Assembly: GCA_015179045.1 (NCBI GenBank)
Contig: WHUZ01000027.1
Span: forward strand, 1 to 64,000
Direction of reading: 5' to 3'
DNA: 64,000 nucleotides
Source of the DNA: Kalaharituber pfeilii
Taxonomy: Eukaryota; Ascomycota; Pezizomycetes; Pezizales; Pezizaceae
The position numbers and the translations under genes are program-made. Position 1 is the stretch's first letter; each line of letters begins with the position of its first letter. The notes under the pieces were generated by a model that made no database searches, was not told the DNA's origin, and saw only the letters and a program-made list of their open reading frames with translations. Below are positions 49,786-63,500 of the stretch, in pieces.

Positions 49786-52700
49786 ATGCCTCCTTCTAGA
49801 GTTACTCGTTCCTCAACGAGACTATCGTCTGATCAGAATAATTCGACCAATACTGCACATCCAACTCCTACTGCCTCATCTGCCACAGCAGCTTCGGCAC
49901 AAACTCGATCAAATAGGAAGCGAAAGAGTCAAGACCAACCACCAGCTGAAGTAGAAACTACCAGCTCAGTGCCCAGGAGGAAACGAGCCAAATCTCAAGC
50001 GGATCATAATACTGAACCACTTTCGCCACCCAAAACTAGAAAGCGTAAAGGGAAAGCAGCAGTTACTGGAACAGCACTAGGGTAATTGCAAACTGAAACT
50101 GCAATAGTAATATGAAAGCTAACCATTGCCTAGAGAATTGACTTCAACCTCTGAAACAGTCGGTGCTTTGAAAAGAAGATCTACCAGGAACCATAAAATA
50201 ACAGGTTATACTCCAAGGCTGTGAACTTTATTAACAGTTGAAACTAACACACGTTGCTCGATAGATACATCTTCTGGTACACGCCACACCAGTAGGATGA
50301 GTGGAATCAGCCAACCAGATCCAGATAGTGCCATGACGGATGTCACTGAGAAACCAGAGGAGGATGTTCGGTCTGAAGCTGAGGATCATGACCATGACTT
50401 TGCAGAGCAGGCGTTGAGGGATGCGGAGGATGCTATGGATCAAGATGGTGAAGAATATGATCGAGATGATGATGATGATGGGTTCGATGAGCGATACTTA
50501 GGGGAGCTGGTGGGTTGTTTGCGCCTGGATTCCGGTCAAACGGCATGGTATCAATCTCGGGGTTATCTCCACGGTTACGGGAGATCTTGAATCAGATACG
50601 ACAGAAGGATGATCCGACAATACAGATGTTAGCTTTACAGCAATTGGCCGAAATATTGTTGATATGTACAGAAGACAACCTGTCAGGGCACTTCTCACCA
50701 GATCAGTTCATCAAAGAATTGGTTAGTATAATGCGGGACCCGAGCCCCACGGGAATAGAAAACCCAGAGATGATGCTCCTCGCTTGCCGATGTATATCCA
50801 ACATCATGGAGGCTTTACCTGCCGCTGTCTCTAATGTTGTGTTCTGCGGCGCTGTTCCCGTTTTATGCCAAAAGCTGTTGGAAATCTCGTATATTGACCT
50901 GGCTGAGCAAGCTTTGAGTGTAAGTAGTAAAAGCGCGTGTGTATAATCATTGCTACTGACGATTTTTAGACACTCGAGAAGATTTCAGTGGAATACCCGA
51001 GTTCGATTGTAAGGGAAGGAGGATTAACGGCATGCCTGTCATTCCTGGACTTCTTCGCCACCAACGTTCAGAGGACTGCAGTTACCACTGCGGCAAATTG
51101 TTGCCGGCATCTCAATCCGGAACATTTCGCTACGGTCCGTGATGTGATGCCAATACTGTTGAACGTCCTAGGTTGCAGTGATCAGAAAGTCTTAGAACAA
51201 GGCTGTTATTGTGTATCCAGAATCGTTACAAGCTTCAACAAAGCCGAACAGCTAGAACAGTTGATCACCAATGATATGCTGAAAGCTATTCTGAACCTAC
51301 TACTCCCAGGGACAACAAATCTCGTTGGACCAAAGATACATACGGAGTTTCTTCGCGTTCTATCACACACTGCCAAATCTTCACCTTCATTGGCTGTCGA
51401 CATGTTGAAGATGAATATTGTTGATACACTATATCAAATCTTGACTGGAGTCTCCCCGCCTTCGGAGCAAGAACTTGCTACAACTAGGAATGACAGCGTA
51501 GTCATAATGCAGGCGTTGATACACAGACCCAGAGAGCATGTTTACGAGACGTTGAATGTCATTTGCGAATTGCTTCCTGATTTACCACGTGGTAAGTACC
51601 TCTTTTGACGTTCAGCTCTACAGTACTGACTCCTTGGTTTTCAGATGACATTCAATCGTCCTTATTGCAACTCATCAGCACAGGTATTCCGGATATCTCT
51701 TCCGATGAAACGCACAAGAAGAGATTGGAGCTACTTGGTGGGTGTAAAGCAGAACTAAAGCGATTTGCCATAATCCTTCTTCCAACTTTGACCGACGCTT
51801 ATTCCAGTACCGTCAACCTCAATGTGCGACAGAAAGTACTATCAGCTCAATTGAAGATGATCTCAAACCTGGATACAGATATACTTGAAGAGGCCTTGAA
51901 CAATGTGGCTTTCGCCTCATACCTTGCTTCCATTTTGTCCCAACAGGACAATCCAACATTGGTACTTGCAGCTATCCAAGCAGCTGAACTCTTACTCCGT
52001 AGATTGCCAGAGATATACAGATATCACTTCCATAGAGAAGGTGTCATCGCGGAAATTTCGAAATTGGCGGCCAAGCAGGAGTCAGAACCAGAAGTTACAA
52101 AAGGTCAAACCAAAGATGAATCGCAGGCATCCGACGATAATCAGGAGCATGATGACAAGAATTCAGAAGTCTCTCATGGTAGTGAGGATCACTTGACCTC
52201 ATCCCCCGTTAGCTCTAGGTCATCATCATCCTCCAGACATCTTCCTATAAATCCAACAAGTACAATGAATTCTTGGATCGCTGCACGAGCTGCCAAGTTT
52301 ATGGAAGCTCACGATAAAGACGAATCTGGAGCAATCAAGCATAAGGCAGGGGATATATTAGAGGACCTAAAAACCCTTGCCGAAGACATGAAGTCAACTG
52401 ATGACTACTATGGGGTTTTTAGACGGCTGGTGAAACATTTTGACAGTAATAACTCACTTGCATCAATCTCAAGCTTTGAGCTTCTGAATTCGAATATTGT
52501 TGACGCCTTCCTTACTGCCCTTGGCACCACCGGTGGTAAGTATTATTCCTTCCACCTACTCCATATCTATACTAAGTAATAACAGAAAACCAAAATGTTG
52601 AGGCTCGTCGGGCTTTTTTGGAAGTATTTTTGCGTTCAGACGGAGCTGCCGAACAATCACCCTTTGCAGTACTGGTATCTAAATTACAAGATCTTTTGAG

Positions 52701-55489
52701 CAGGTCAGAGCATTTTGAAGTTGTTACAGTACATCAAAACAGCTATGATGGAAACAGAAGCAGTGCGGCCTCAATGCTAGCCAAACAGCTCCGCTTGAAA
52801 CTCGTAGCGGATGACGACTCTGAGATTCCTCGCCCGTACCGAAATATCATGGTTTCAATTCATGCGATCGCAACCTTCAAAGCGTTAGATGACTATTTAC
52901 GCCCGAGAATCTCCCTTTCTGACCGGCCAAAAAGTTCACGTAAATTACCTAGTGGGAGCGGTGCAGGCGGACTTTCCAGCGCGTTTGCTGCATTTGCTGC
53001 CGCTGCCAACCTTGCTGGTCAGAACTCTTCGGCTCCTACTCACCGAAACAACGCAGCTGGTGAAGGGACGTCTTCAAATCCTAAGTCGACGAGATCATCC
53101 ACGAGGCGGAAAACAAAGAGTTCTAAGACGCCAGCTGAGGGTTCGTCAACTACATCGCATGCTAAGACGTCAATGAAAGAATCCTCCTCCTCGAGACAAG
53201 CATCTGGGCAGGAGCCGCTGGAATGCATGGATGAACGACAGGTTACAGATGACGAGGAAATGGATGAAATGGATGCAGTGCTGGATGATCTTGATAGAGA
53301 GCTCAATGAGGAAGATGCAGAACCCGAGGCTGGAGCCGTCAGCATGGAGGTTGCTGCTGGCGGTAAGGTGACCGCGCGGAAAGACGATGGTACAAGAGTT
53401 GCAACACCACAGCAAAACACTCCAGTTCGTGCAGGGTCATCCACAGCTCAATCTTCGTCCTCCTCCAAACCTACATCATACGCTGCTGCGCTCAATTCAC
53501 CGCAGGATTGGCATATAGAATTTAGCATTGGAGATCATGTCATATCAAATGATACCACTATCTACCGGGCCGTGCAGATGAGTAGGACGGACGGCGTTGG
53601 GGAGCCCAATTACCGCAATGTTTGGTCATCAGTCCATCCGATTAAGTTCAGACGTGCTCCAGGCCCCGCTCACCCTGAGGGTGCATTGTCTCCTACGCCA
53701 GACCCCGTCATTACGACTTCTGGTGTTCCTGCTTCTCTAGATAAGAACAAGGTTTCCTCCTCAATCTTGCATCTATTGAGCATTCTACATGCTTTGAATA
53801 CCAATCTGGATGATGTCTTCGGTGATGAGGAGACAAGTAGGCCATTACAACCACAGCCTCTGAGCCAATTTGTCAACACTAAATTAACTGCGAAACTCAA
53901 CCGTCAACTCGAAGAACCATTGATAGTGGCAAGGTAAGTTTATTTCAGAAACTCAAGATCTATCATTTTTTCTAACAATCTTCTGCAGTGCTTGTCTACC
54001 TAGTTGGAGCGAAGACCTTGCACGGTTTTATCCATTCCTATTCCCATTCGAGACACGCCATCTTTTCCTCCAGTCCACTTCTTTTGGATACTCTAGATCA
54101 ATGTCGAGATGGCAAAACGCTCAGGCGTCAAGCGACTCCAGACATGACAGACGTGATGAGAATAGGCCCTTTTTAGGCAGACTGCAGCGACAAAAAGTGC
54201 GGATATCGCGTGTTCGCATCCTCGAATCAGCCATCAAGGTTATGGAGCTATATGGAGCTTCTCCCAGTGTGCTGGAGGTTGAATACTTCGAGGAGGTTGG
54301 AACCGGTCTAGGCCCGACTCTTGAGTTCTATTCCAGTGTTTCTCGAGAGTTTTCAAAGAAGAAACTGAAGTTGTGGCGCGAGAATAACGTGGATGGAGAT
54401 AGCGAATACGCGTTTGGAGAGCAAGGACTATTCCCAGCTCCTATGAGTGCAGCAATGGCAGAGTCAGAAAATGGAAAAAAAGTTCTACATTTGTTCAAGA
54501 TGCTTGGGAAGTTCGTTGCCCGGTCAATGCTAGACTCTCGCATCATTGATATATCATTCAATCCTACTTTCTTCCGGACTGGTGAAGGAAATTCTGCCGT
54601 ACTTCCATCACTGGGCGCCGTTAAGGCAGTGGACAGGAGTCTTGCAAATTCGCTCAAACTACTGCGAAAGTTTGTGGCAGCGAAGAAGAAGGTTGACGAT
54701 ATTAGAAGCCTTAGTGTAAGCGAGCGAAAGAAGAGAATAGCTACCATAGCGATCGACGGCGTCAACGTTGAGGATCTGGCTCTTGACTTTACACTGCCAG
54801 GCTATCCGCATATTGAATTGGAAAAGAATGGAAGCAATATACCTGTGACCATTCACAGCGTTGCAAGATATATTGACGCAGTCATTGATCTTACCCTTGG
54901 AAGTGGAGTACAGCGACAGGTGGACGCATTCAAAGCTGGGTTTTCTCAGGTGTTCCCTTACACTGCATTAAGAGCTTTCACCCCTGATGAACTGGTAATG
55001 ATGTTTGGAAGGATTGAAGAAGACTGGTCCCTTGAGAGTAAGTATTATTTTCCATAAGGTAGATGTTTGAACAAAATACTGACACACGACTAGCTTTGAC
55101 GGACTCCATCAGGGCAGATCACGGATTCAACATGGACAGCAAGAGCGTGCGGAATCTGCTTCAAGTGATGAGTGAACTAACAATTCCTGAACGACGTGAC
55201 TTCTTACAATTTGTCACGGGTAGTCCGAAACTTCCTATCGGAGGTAAGGCGTTCTTCCTCTCTTACCATTATACTCTCTAACATGTGATCAGGATTCAAA
55301 GCACTTACTCCCCTCTTTACCGTGGTTTGCAAGCCAAGTGAACCACCTCTCACCTCAGATGATTACCTGCCAAGTGTCATGACCTGCGTCAACTATTTGA
55401 AATTGCCTGACTATTCTAGCTTGGAGGTATTAAGAGACAGGCTGAAAGTTGCTATCAAGGAAGGGCAAGGGGCATTCCATTTGTCATAA
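49786..55489 (+). CDS. ufd4: Ufd4/TRIP12-like HECT E3 ubiquitin ligase, one probable frameshift
   Basis: E3 of the ubiquitin-fusion-degradation pathway. About 1,700 aa from roughly ten exons. The Ser/Thr- and Lys-rich N-terminus ([23 protein letters not shown]) and an acidic run precede an armadillo-like region: [72 protein letters not shown] [11 protein letters not shown]. The HECT domain fills the C-terminus ([52 protein letters not shown]); the Cys of MTCVN, 33 residues from the end, is the catalytic thioester residue. The frame breaks at a G4 run (50501-50504): one more G links the acidic run to [10 protein letters not shown]. Alternatively, splicing 50510-50595 is also in frame but deletes conserved residues. 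The junctions I could check after that are clean. Confidence 0.9.
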
Positions 55490-57507
55490 AAAGTTACATT
55501 TACATCACCAAGAAAATGCTACACAGCTGGATCATCGTAGCAGTATCAATGGGAAACACTAAATTCCTATCTACGATCAAGGAATCGTGTTCCCTGAGAT
55601 TATCTTTCCTGTACCGGGTTTTTATCTCTAATATTCTAGCTTTCTGTTATCTACTCTGAATTTTATTTCTACCTCTTTGCTCAAGCTTGCTTTGGTTTTT
55701 TTCATTGGTTCTGGGTGAAAGAATTCATATTTTTCTGGTAATCTTTTGTCACTGTGCTGGGTGCTTTCCTTTTCCTTTTCTCTCTTTTCCTTTTTGTTTC
55801 GCAAATGGGGTATCTTTTGTGTTTTGTTCATATGCTGCTCTATTTTCTGCGCTTGCGCAAGTGTGTATTCATTTCTCCTTGTCATTGAATAAATTGGGTG
55901 GCATAGTAGTTTTGACAGTAAAACTTTGCTTGGGATCTGGCGGAACTGGTTGAGTGGGAATAAAAGTGGTGAAGCTTTGGGGATGGAGATTGTTGTAGGA
56001 AGTAGGGTAGTGGAACGGAGGTGTAGGTTAATATGCGGAGACAGTGTTGGACAGGCTGGGGGGGTCTTTGTCTTTCATCCCCTACTTCTAAAATAAAAAT
56101 AAAAAAATAAAAAAAAAAAAGGAAAGAAAAAGGAAAAACTCTGGAGTGGGAAAGAAGAGAAAAAACTTATTTTGTTGAGCATGGTATATATTTTTCATAT
56201 CTCAATTTTCAATTATTGTATAATTTTGAATATAGCAGATGATTATTACAAAATGCTCCTTTTGTAGGATTTTTTATGCTTTTTCGTTTTCTTTTTTTTT
56301 TTAGAATGTCCTTCCGTAATGTTATAAATGTATCTTTCATTCACAATAAATTTGAAAATCGGTATAAAACCCTAGTACTACACAATCTCTACTTTCGTGC
56401 TATATACGAATTTCTTGTTCTTTTTTTTCGTTTTCTTTTCCCTTTGTAAGTTTTCACATTTTATTGAAAGGATTATAAAGCAGCATTTGTCTGAAGTTAG
56501 CGTCGGTGCGCCAGCACTGCACCAAGTGAGGGTAAGGTGTGAGAGAAAGTGCTCTGGTAGAAGCCACGGTCAATGGAGCGAAAAAGCTAAACGAAAAAAA
56601 AAAAAAAAACAACTCGGATCGGGCTCTGTCCGCATCGAGTCGGCAGTTGAGGGTAACGAGCAATGGCGAGAGTAACGAACTACACAATCCTGGGTCGAAT
56701 TCAAAAAGTACAATAGATGACGTATGTATGTAGATATCATATACAATCTAGGCTAGCATATCATTTCTCAAAAAGGCAAAAAAGCATAAGTGGAAAAAAA
56801 AGGGCAAAAAAGAAGCGAAGAAAAACAAAAAGGACATTTTTTCTAAAATAATTAAACGACAAACCCTCCAATGGTCTTTCATTACTCATATGCATATCTC
56901 ATTTCAATTACATTAACGTCGCATGTATCCTCCATTATACACCTTACTCTGTCCCAAAATACTTGTCACAAATCACAAATATCGGACATCCAGCACCCAT
57001 TTTTATCCTCCTATCTCGCCCAATGCTCTTGTTTCAGAAGCAATACAAAAAAAATGCAACAGGATAATAAGAGAAGCAAATAAATGAAGAAAAGGAAAAA
57101 AAGAAATATGAAAATGAAAAGATGCCCCAAGAATCCTAAAATTACACTTGCATTATAGACTTCCCATCCAATAGTACTACAATCGACACTTACTCAGCGC
57201 GAGTTCCTTAACATTCCGTTTCCCATTTTTTATCCATCGCAATGCGGAATTTAAATGATACGAGAAGAGACAAGGATATAACAATGTGGGTATTTTTCTT
57301 TTTTATGAATGAGCAATTGAACTGAAACAATTAAAGGAGAAAGATTTGCAGTAGTAACTGGTATATTGCTTCTTGCGAAGGAAGACAAATAATGGTGCTT
57401 CCGGCTGCAACAAGCATTAAAGTCCTCCAACAAATAATAGAATATTAAAGAGAAAACGGAGAAGAGAAAGGAGTAAAGCTAGCCCAACGAAGTGGTTGAT
57501 CGTACGA
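55490..57507. other. Convergent intergenic region between ufd4 and the BTB gene
   Basis: AT-rich 3' flanks with several A and T runs. No gene or RNA recognised. Confidence 0.5.
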
Positions 57508-60174
57508 CTAGACATTGCCTGCATAGAGAGCGTTAGGTACCCAAAGGTTTCACGTTACAATGATCAAATATCAGGCGAACTTACCAAGTACAACCATGAA
57601 GCGAAGACGCGCATCCTTATCACCCTCAGCAATCAAACTCTCATCCAAGATAAGACTGGAGCTCTTCCAACCCCAGCTCTGGCTGAAATTAAAGCTATCC
57701 GGCCCAGAGCTGAACATACTCAAAACCTTACCCTTCTTGCTTGGGCTGAATATCTTGAAGTATGTCTGCACCTGTGGTCTAGCATCTGTATAGTAGCTGA
57801 TAGCAGGCACCTGTGAACCCTGGTGTGTTTGCTGTATCTCCATAGTTGCATCCCCAAGTCCACTACTATTGCGAACAGAGCCTGTGTTAGAGTGGGGAGC
57901 ACTTCCCATCATTGAATCATGTCCCATGAGTGTAGTCTCATCACTGTTATCGTAATCCATCGTGCTACCATTGGGTCTACTTGCAGACCTTGACGTTGAG
58001 CTGGAGCCGTCCAAATCGACATGGCCCATCAACATAGACTCGCCCTGCAAACTGCCAGGCATACCATGGGCATACCCTGTAGCCGCTATGTTAAGTGCAC
58101 TCTCCCGGTCTTTAGCTCGGTGAAGGTAGACACCCAGTTGCACATTCTTACTTGATCGCACCTTCTGGATGTAGATATTCCAATGGCTCCCTGCGTAGAA
58201 CACAGTTTTTGAGTATACCCTCTTCTTCTCTTTCAGTGCCCGCACTGCTCTGAATTCAGCGCTAAAACGGAATGGGGGAAAATATGAATATCTGATTTCA
58301 TCACGATGACCAAGATCCATCATTAAGGAGCTATTTCCATTTCCAGACATTGCAGCAACAGTCAGTTCTTGTCCATGAAGAAGTGCTCGAGCACCGCGGG
58401 GCTGATTTAGTAATGGCAACGATCCGGGAGCCTGGTCTGGAAGGGCCATGTGATCACCAATCACTATTGTTGAATCCTCAGTAGGAATGATAAAACGCTT
58501 TGGGGCCTTGCGCCCAAAACCAAAAGCTTCATCTAACAAACTAGGTGCAGGGCTTCGGCTAGGTACGCAAGGAACCATAACAGGAGAAGTGGACTTCTCG
58601 CTGGTCTGCGGTGTATCAATATTCGACACAATTCTGTTTGATCCTTTACTCTTCTTTGCCTCTGAATCCGAATCGGACAACACTAATTTCTCCGTAAGGC
58701 CTAACTCTGGAGAGTTCAATGGCGCATTGAGAACTTTTTGCCGAAGAAGCATTTGATTCCTATTGATTACAAGAACAATTAACACGATAGACTGGATTTG
58801 ATGGGGATTAAACGTACCATAATGCTTCCCTAATGACCTCACTGGGTACAACTAGCCTGCCTAATACATCCTTATCTTCTGCAATCTTTTGTAATTCCTC
58901 GAAGCTCATATGCATGTAGTATATTCCATTTTCCAGTAAGTCTTTCAACGGCTTTATGTCAGCCTCATAATCCTCCTCAAGCATTCCGTCCTCGCTAGTG
59001 GTATCCTCAACAGAAAATGCTGTTTCTCTGCCAACTTTATCTTTATCTACGCCAACTGTATGGCAAATTCGCCAGTCAATGATTTCCTTAACAAAACAAT
59101 ATCGCAACCACTCATCCGGCACATAAAATCCATCAAATCCTATGATTTCCGCGGCAAGCTCTCCGGATATACCGTCCCACTCTGTCATATCCATTTCCCA
59201 TCCATCTCTATAAAGCATCGCTTTCGCTGAATCCAGTAACCTATCAGTCTGGTGTCCATAGTAGCTACCTGTCACAAACTTAAGGACTTTTGCGATGTTG
59301 CTAGTCTTCAAATTCTTCAGCAAACTTGCGACGCAAGACTCTGCCAAATCTTGTAAATCTAAGTAACTCGCTGCTGCAAGAAGTGGCAATGCATGCTCCT
59401 CCTCCTCTAGCTCGTCCATATGGCCGTACAGGCGAGCAAGTGCAAGCTCGAAAGCATGCTGTGTGATATTGGAATCAGATTGCTCAGGTGTGATGGAAAT
59501 TTCCGACGAATTCGATTCACGCCACGGACCACCATTAAAGCAGGAGGAGAAGAATGGAGACCTATCCAAAATCAAGCGATGAAGGTTATAGCGGGTACCA
59601 AAGGCAATGATGGTAACGTCACTACAGGCGCCCTCAAGAAACCCACGATTGTAGATAAACTCATCCAACTTCAACGTATCCGATCCTGTTAACATTTTAG
59701 CAAGACACGTAGTACGGATGTATATTTGGCCTTCCTACCTCGATAGCTGCCTGTCCTACTAGGCCTGGCTGATGGTGATGCCGGAGACAGAAACATCTTT
59801 GTAGGAGTAATGTGCTTATTCTTAGGCTTGTTCTTATCCTTGTCTAATTTGTCTCTGTCACTCCCCTGCGGTGAAGGATCATCAACCTCTTTTGTAACCC
59901 CTCCTTCCGATCCACCACTCCCACGTGTAGGACCATTTGAAGTACTACTGCTACTGCCATAGCTTATCCTCCTCGCACCGAACGACTGTATTCTGGGTGT
60001 TGCAGACGTTGTAGACGAATTTGGATTGTTGAAGATTGATCCATGACTGGCACCAAAAGTTCCGGCATTCGATGTTATGAAATGAGAATTTGATTGTGCT
60101 GGGACGGGAGATGAGCTATCTGGAGAGGTTGGAGAGAACGTGAGGCCGTCAACTAGAGTATGAAGACCAGACAT
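57508..60174 (-). CDS. BTB/POZ-domain protein
   Basis: Probable adaptor with a BTB/POZ fold, a type that often links substrates to cullin-3; the partner is unknown. ATG 60174 opens a Ser/Gly/Asn-rich N-terminal exon (60174-59739), which splices through codon G|GA into the exon from 59685 with FIYNRGFLEGACSDVTIIAF and YNLHRLILDRSPFFSSCFNG, the BTB core with its DV..I and hydrophobic pattern, followed by a BACK-like helical part. A third exon adds a beta-rich domain (FRFSAEFRAVRALKEKKRVY, YAGSHWNIYIQKVRSSKNV, LGVYLHRAKDRES). The frame would run to a TGA at 57571, but a GTAAG donor just before it and an acceptor at about 57517 give the ending VVLGNV and a stop at 57508-57510, which I prefer. Total about 830 aa. 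It resembles fungal BTB proteins related to germ-cell-less; no symbol is assigned. Confidence 0.85.
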
Positions 60175-63100
60175 GATCGGCAACTATCTGAAAGTGTAAG
60201 TGAATGTATGTGGTTGAGTTTGAATGTAGCCGAGTCAAGCGTTCTCAATACCTGCATACTATGGAACCAAGTGTATTCCAACGGTCAGCCAGTTTCCTCT
60301 TATCAGATGCACTCCTCGTCCAACTCCCAATGTGTGTTCTTCTCAAACACTCTTATTCTATCTTCTTGGCTTTCTGTTTTCGATACTAGACGTACCAGAG
60401 AGACGCAGTGGATAGGGTAAACGATGTATGATGATGATGAAATTTCAATTGATGCCTGCACCGTAAAGGCGTAATAATCCGAAATCCGAAAAAGTAAAAA
60501 ATCTGTGGGAGATGGGATAGCTAGACAAGAGGTTGTGTTTTGTTGGCACGATGTCTCCTATGTTATGCAACTCGCGGCGAAGCTGTCCGATTGGACTCGA
60601 GAACTGGAGACACAGCATGTCAGATCGAGGGTAGGAAGCAGATGTGGTAAATTGCTGCAAGTTCGGGGGGGTCGCAGTGGAGCAGCAGACGCGGTGGGAG
60701 CTACTTACATGGGAGGCCTTTGTTCTGATTCGCAGAGCGAGAGGCGGCTGAGCTGGGTAAGCCTCCAATGAACGGGTGTATCGTGGAGGATGAGGGGAGG
60801 CAGAGAAGAGGCCGCGGATGAGGAGAGAGATGGATTGACTCGAGGGATGGCTGGTGGGGAGGCAAGGGAGATATCTGGGTCGGCAGCCGGGGGAGGGGGG
60901 AGGGGGGGGGTGAGCGTGGGAGGCAGGGGTGCGACTACTTAGTTCGTACACTGTAAGATGCGGTTAGTTTGTCGCAGTGCGCGAGGGACAGCAGCGCCGC
61001 GGCTGCTGCCACGGGACCACCCAAGCGTGCACTGTAGAGTACCTGCGGAGTAGAGCGGCGCGGCGCACCCGCCTTCGTGTGCCCGGTGTGTACGGCGCTG
61101 TACTTGCGTGTATGCTTGGGCCGGCGTCGCGCTCATGCGGCGCTGCCCTCACCTCCCAGCCCCCATCCCGTGTGTACCCCCCCGATCGCTTCCTGCCTCC
61201 GACGCGTCCGGCCTCACCAGCGACATGGCCAATGATCGTGGCACGGAGGCAGCTGAACAACTCATGTCATGAGAGCTTGCGAGCGGCGGACTGTACTCAG
61301 ACAGAACGCTCCTGCTACCTTCTTTGGCACGCCTGCGCCAAGCATGGCTAAGGGGCAGCTCGGCCTCGTGAGTACATGCGTGTGCTCAATAAACAAATTG
61401 CTTGTTTGAAGTGCAAGTGCTATGGCTTTACGCACCAAGTAAGCTACAGCAGCGAGGCACGAGCTAGCCAAGTGCTATTAACAAAGATTTGCAAACAGGT
61501 GGGGTGACGATATTTAATATTCAAAGTGATACAGTTCACGACGTGTACAGGTACAGTGAGGCGATCAGAGATCGTGTGCAAGGTCAGAATGCAGAAACGC
61601 TTCCACGGTGTTCTACTTTGGAAGCTTCCGCAGCAGTCCAAGTAGCCTTTAATTTGTATGCCATGGGGCCTGCAGACTGGTGCCCGCATGGGATCGGGGT
61701 CCTTCTTGCCATGTAGGACCTTGCGAGCTATCATCACGATGCATTCAATTCAACTTTCTTAAAAGCTTCTCAATGGAGAAATTGCTAAATGCTGCTATTC
61801 TGTAGGACAAGTAAGCAAGAAGCTATCCCATGCAGTGCAATCAACATACCTGGTCATGATCCAGAGCCATGATCATGTCAGTTGGTGCGAGATCAAAGCT
61901 TCCCACTGGTGCAGGCTTCTGTGCACCCTCGTCCTGTGCAGTTGAATGTGAAGATTAAGGTCCAATGGGCGAAGAGTGCGGCCCCCAGGCCAATTTCCAC
62001 GGGCTTTATCCACCCTAGTTCTTGCGCCCTATGTAGGCAAACTATACAACCCATAATCCGAACTATCTGTCAAAGCCTGACCTCAGAACAGGAGGATCAT
62101 TTGAGTCAGTTTGCTCAGAGCATCCACAGGGCGCCGACCCTAGAATATGACCCTTGCACGTGCGAATGACTTTGAGAAGAGCGTTCGTTACAGCTAACTG
62201 TGGCATACGTACTGTGTCTTACCCCAACCACAATCCCGCTTCGTCGATGCAAGTTTTCCTTCGGGTACTAAGTACCCCCATAAGTAATCTGTTGCCTGCC
62301 TTAGACGCTACAATGCACTGCTGTCATCTCATGTCATTTCTAAGCTAGATTACCATCACCTGCAATCTTTCCTGTACGCGGAGAGTTCTTGAAATAGTAC
62401 CAATGGTATAGCCTCTTAACCGTGTGTGACTTGTTTGATACCTGTTAACCCGATTGCGCTCTCCCTTCTATGGCGCATAATTAGTCAGCCGTTCCAATAC
62501 TATTTTGGACCAGCGAGTAAACACTAGCTACGCTAATGCAGAAGAGCTTGGTATTGTGACTTCGAAGCCAGCCTGCGTGCTGGTGTACACACTTGAAAAT
62601 GTGTGCATACTTGAGATATACTTGAGGTACAGGCGGTTGCCAGGTCTTCAGCTTGCAGGCCTCAATTGTGTCAGTTAAGATTATCTCAGCTGCTCATATG
62701 GCCGGCTCCAGAGGGGCGGCCACTCTCCGATCATCAAGCTCGCGAGGGTGGCGCATCAGGGCCTGTCGCCCGCCGCAGCATGCAGCTGGCTATGATAGGG
62801 GTGCTCCAGGTACGAGAACAGGTGCTCCATACCGCCTGCCACGGCTTCACAATTTGCATTCTGTTTTGCTTATCCTTGCAGCTGCCGTCCACGGTGTGGC
62901 GAGATGCTGGCCGAACGATGACAGCTGCTGTCCGCAGACCGTCGTGAGAGGGCACAAAGCAACCTGTGTGTGCGCAGTCCGCATGCGCCCTTTGCAGGGA
63001 GGCAGGCTACTCAGCAGGCAAGGCAGCTGTCCGTACATCCTGTCCCCGGCGGGCGCACACCACATGCCCGCGTTACACACTCCTGCACATCCAGGGTAAG

Positions 63101-63500
63101 CTGATCGCAGGCGGGCGTCGTGACTGCAAGCTCAGGCTGCACGCACTGGTGATCAGCTGTGCGTGCCTTTGAGGTGTCTCAAGCTTTGCGCCTTCCCTCG
63201 TAGCTTGCCCCTGGAGCTGTCCCCCCACCTCGCTTCCTCAGCTCCCACGGCGTTGGGACGTCATTCAAACCCTGATAGCGTTGCCCGCCGTATGCGAGAA
63301 AAACTCAGCTTTGACTGAGATTTATCGCTCCATCTTCCTAAACTCCCACCTGCAATTGATCTCGACCCAGCCTACCCGCAATCATATAAGAAAGTGTAGC
63401 CAGCCTCCCGAATGCTCGATTCGGCCCGTTTTTAGGCCTCTTTAGAACTTTAATCCACACAATTTTCAACGCATAACCCGCGGGAAACCACAGGGTAATC
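60175..63500. other. Long intergenic region, no gene supported
   Basis: The BTB-gene promoter lies at its left end. It has G-rich runs near 60888-60912, and GC-rich stretches (60950-61260 and 62690-63130) with overlapping open frames that resemble no family. No tRNA, snRNA or transposon recognised. Confidence 0.45.

Noticed and set aside
57571..57590. Stop codon of the BTB protein at 57571
   Set aside because: It lies just inside a GTAAG intron; splicing to the last exon gives a short, plausible ending and a stop at 57508.
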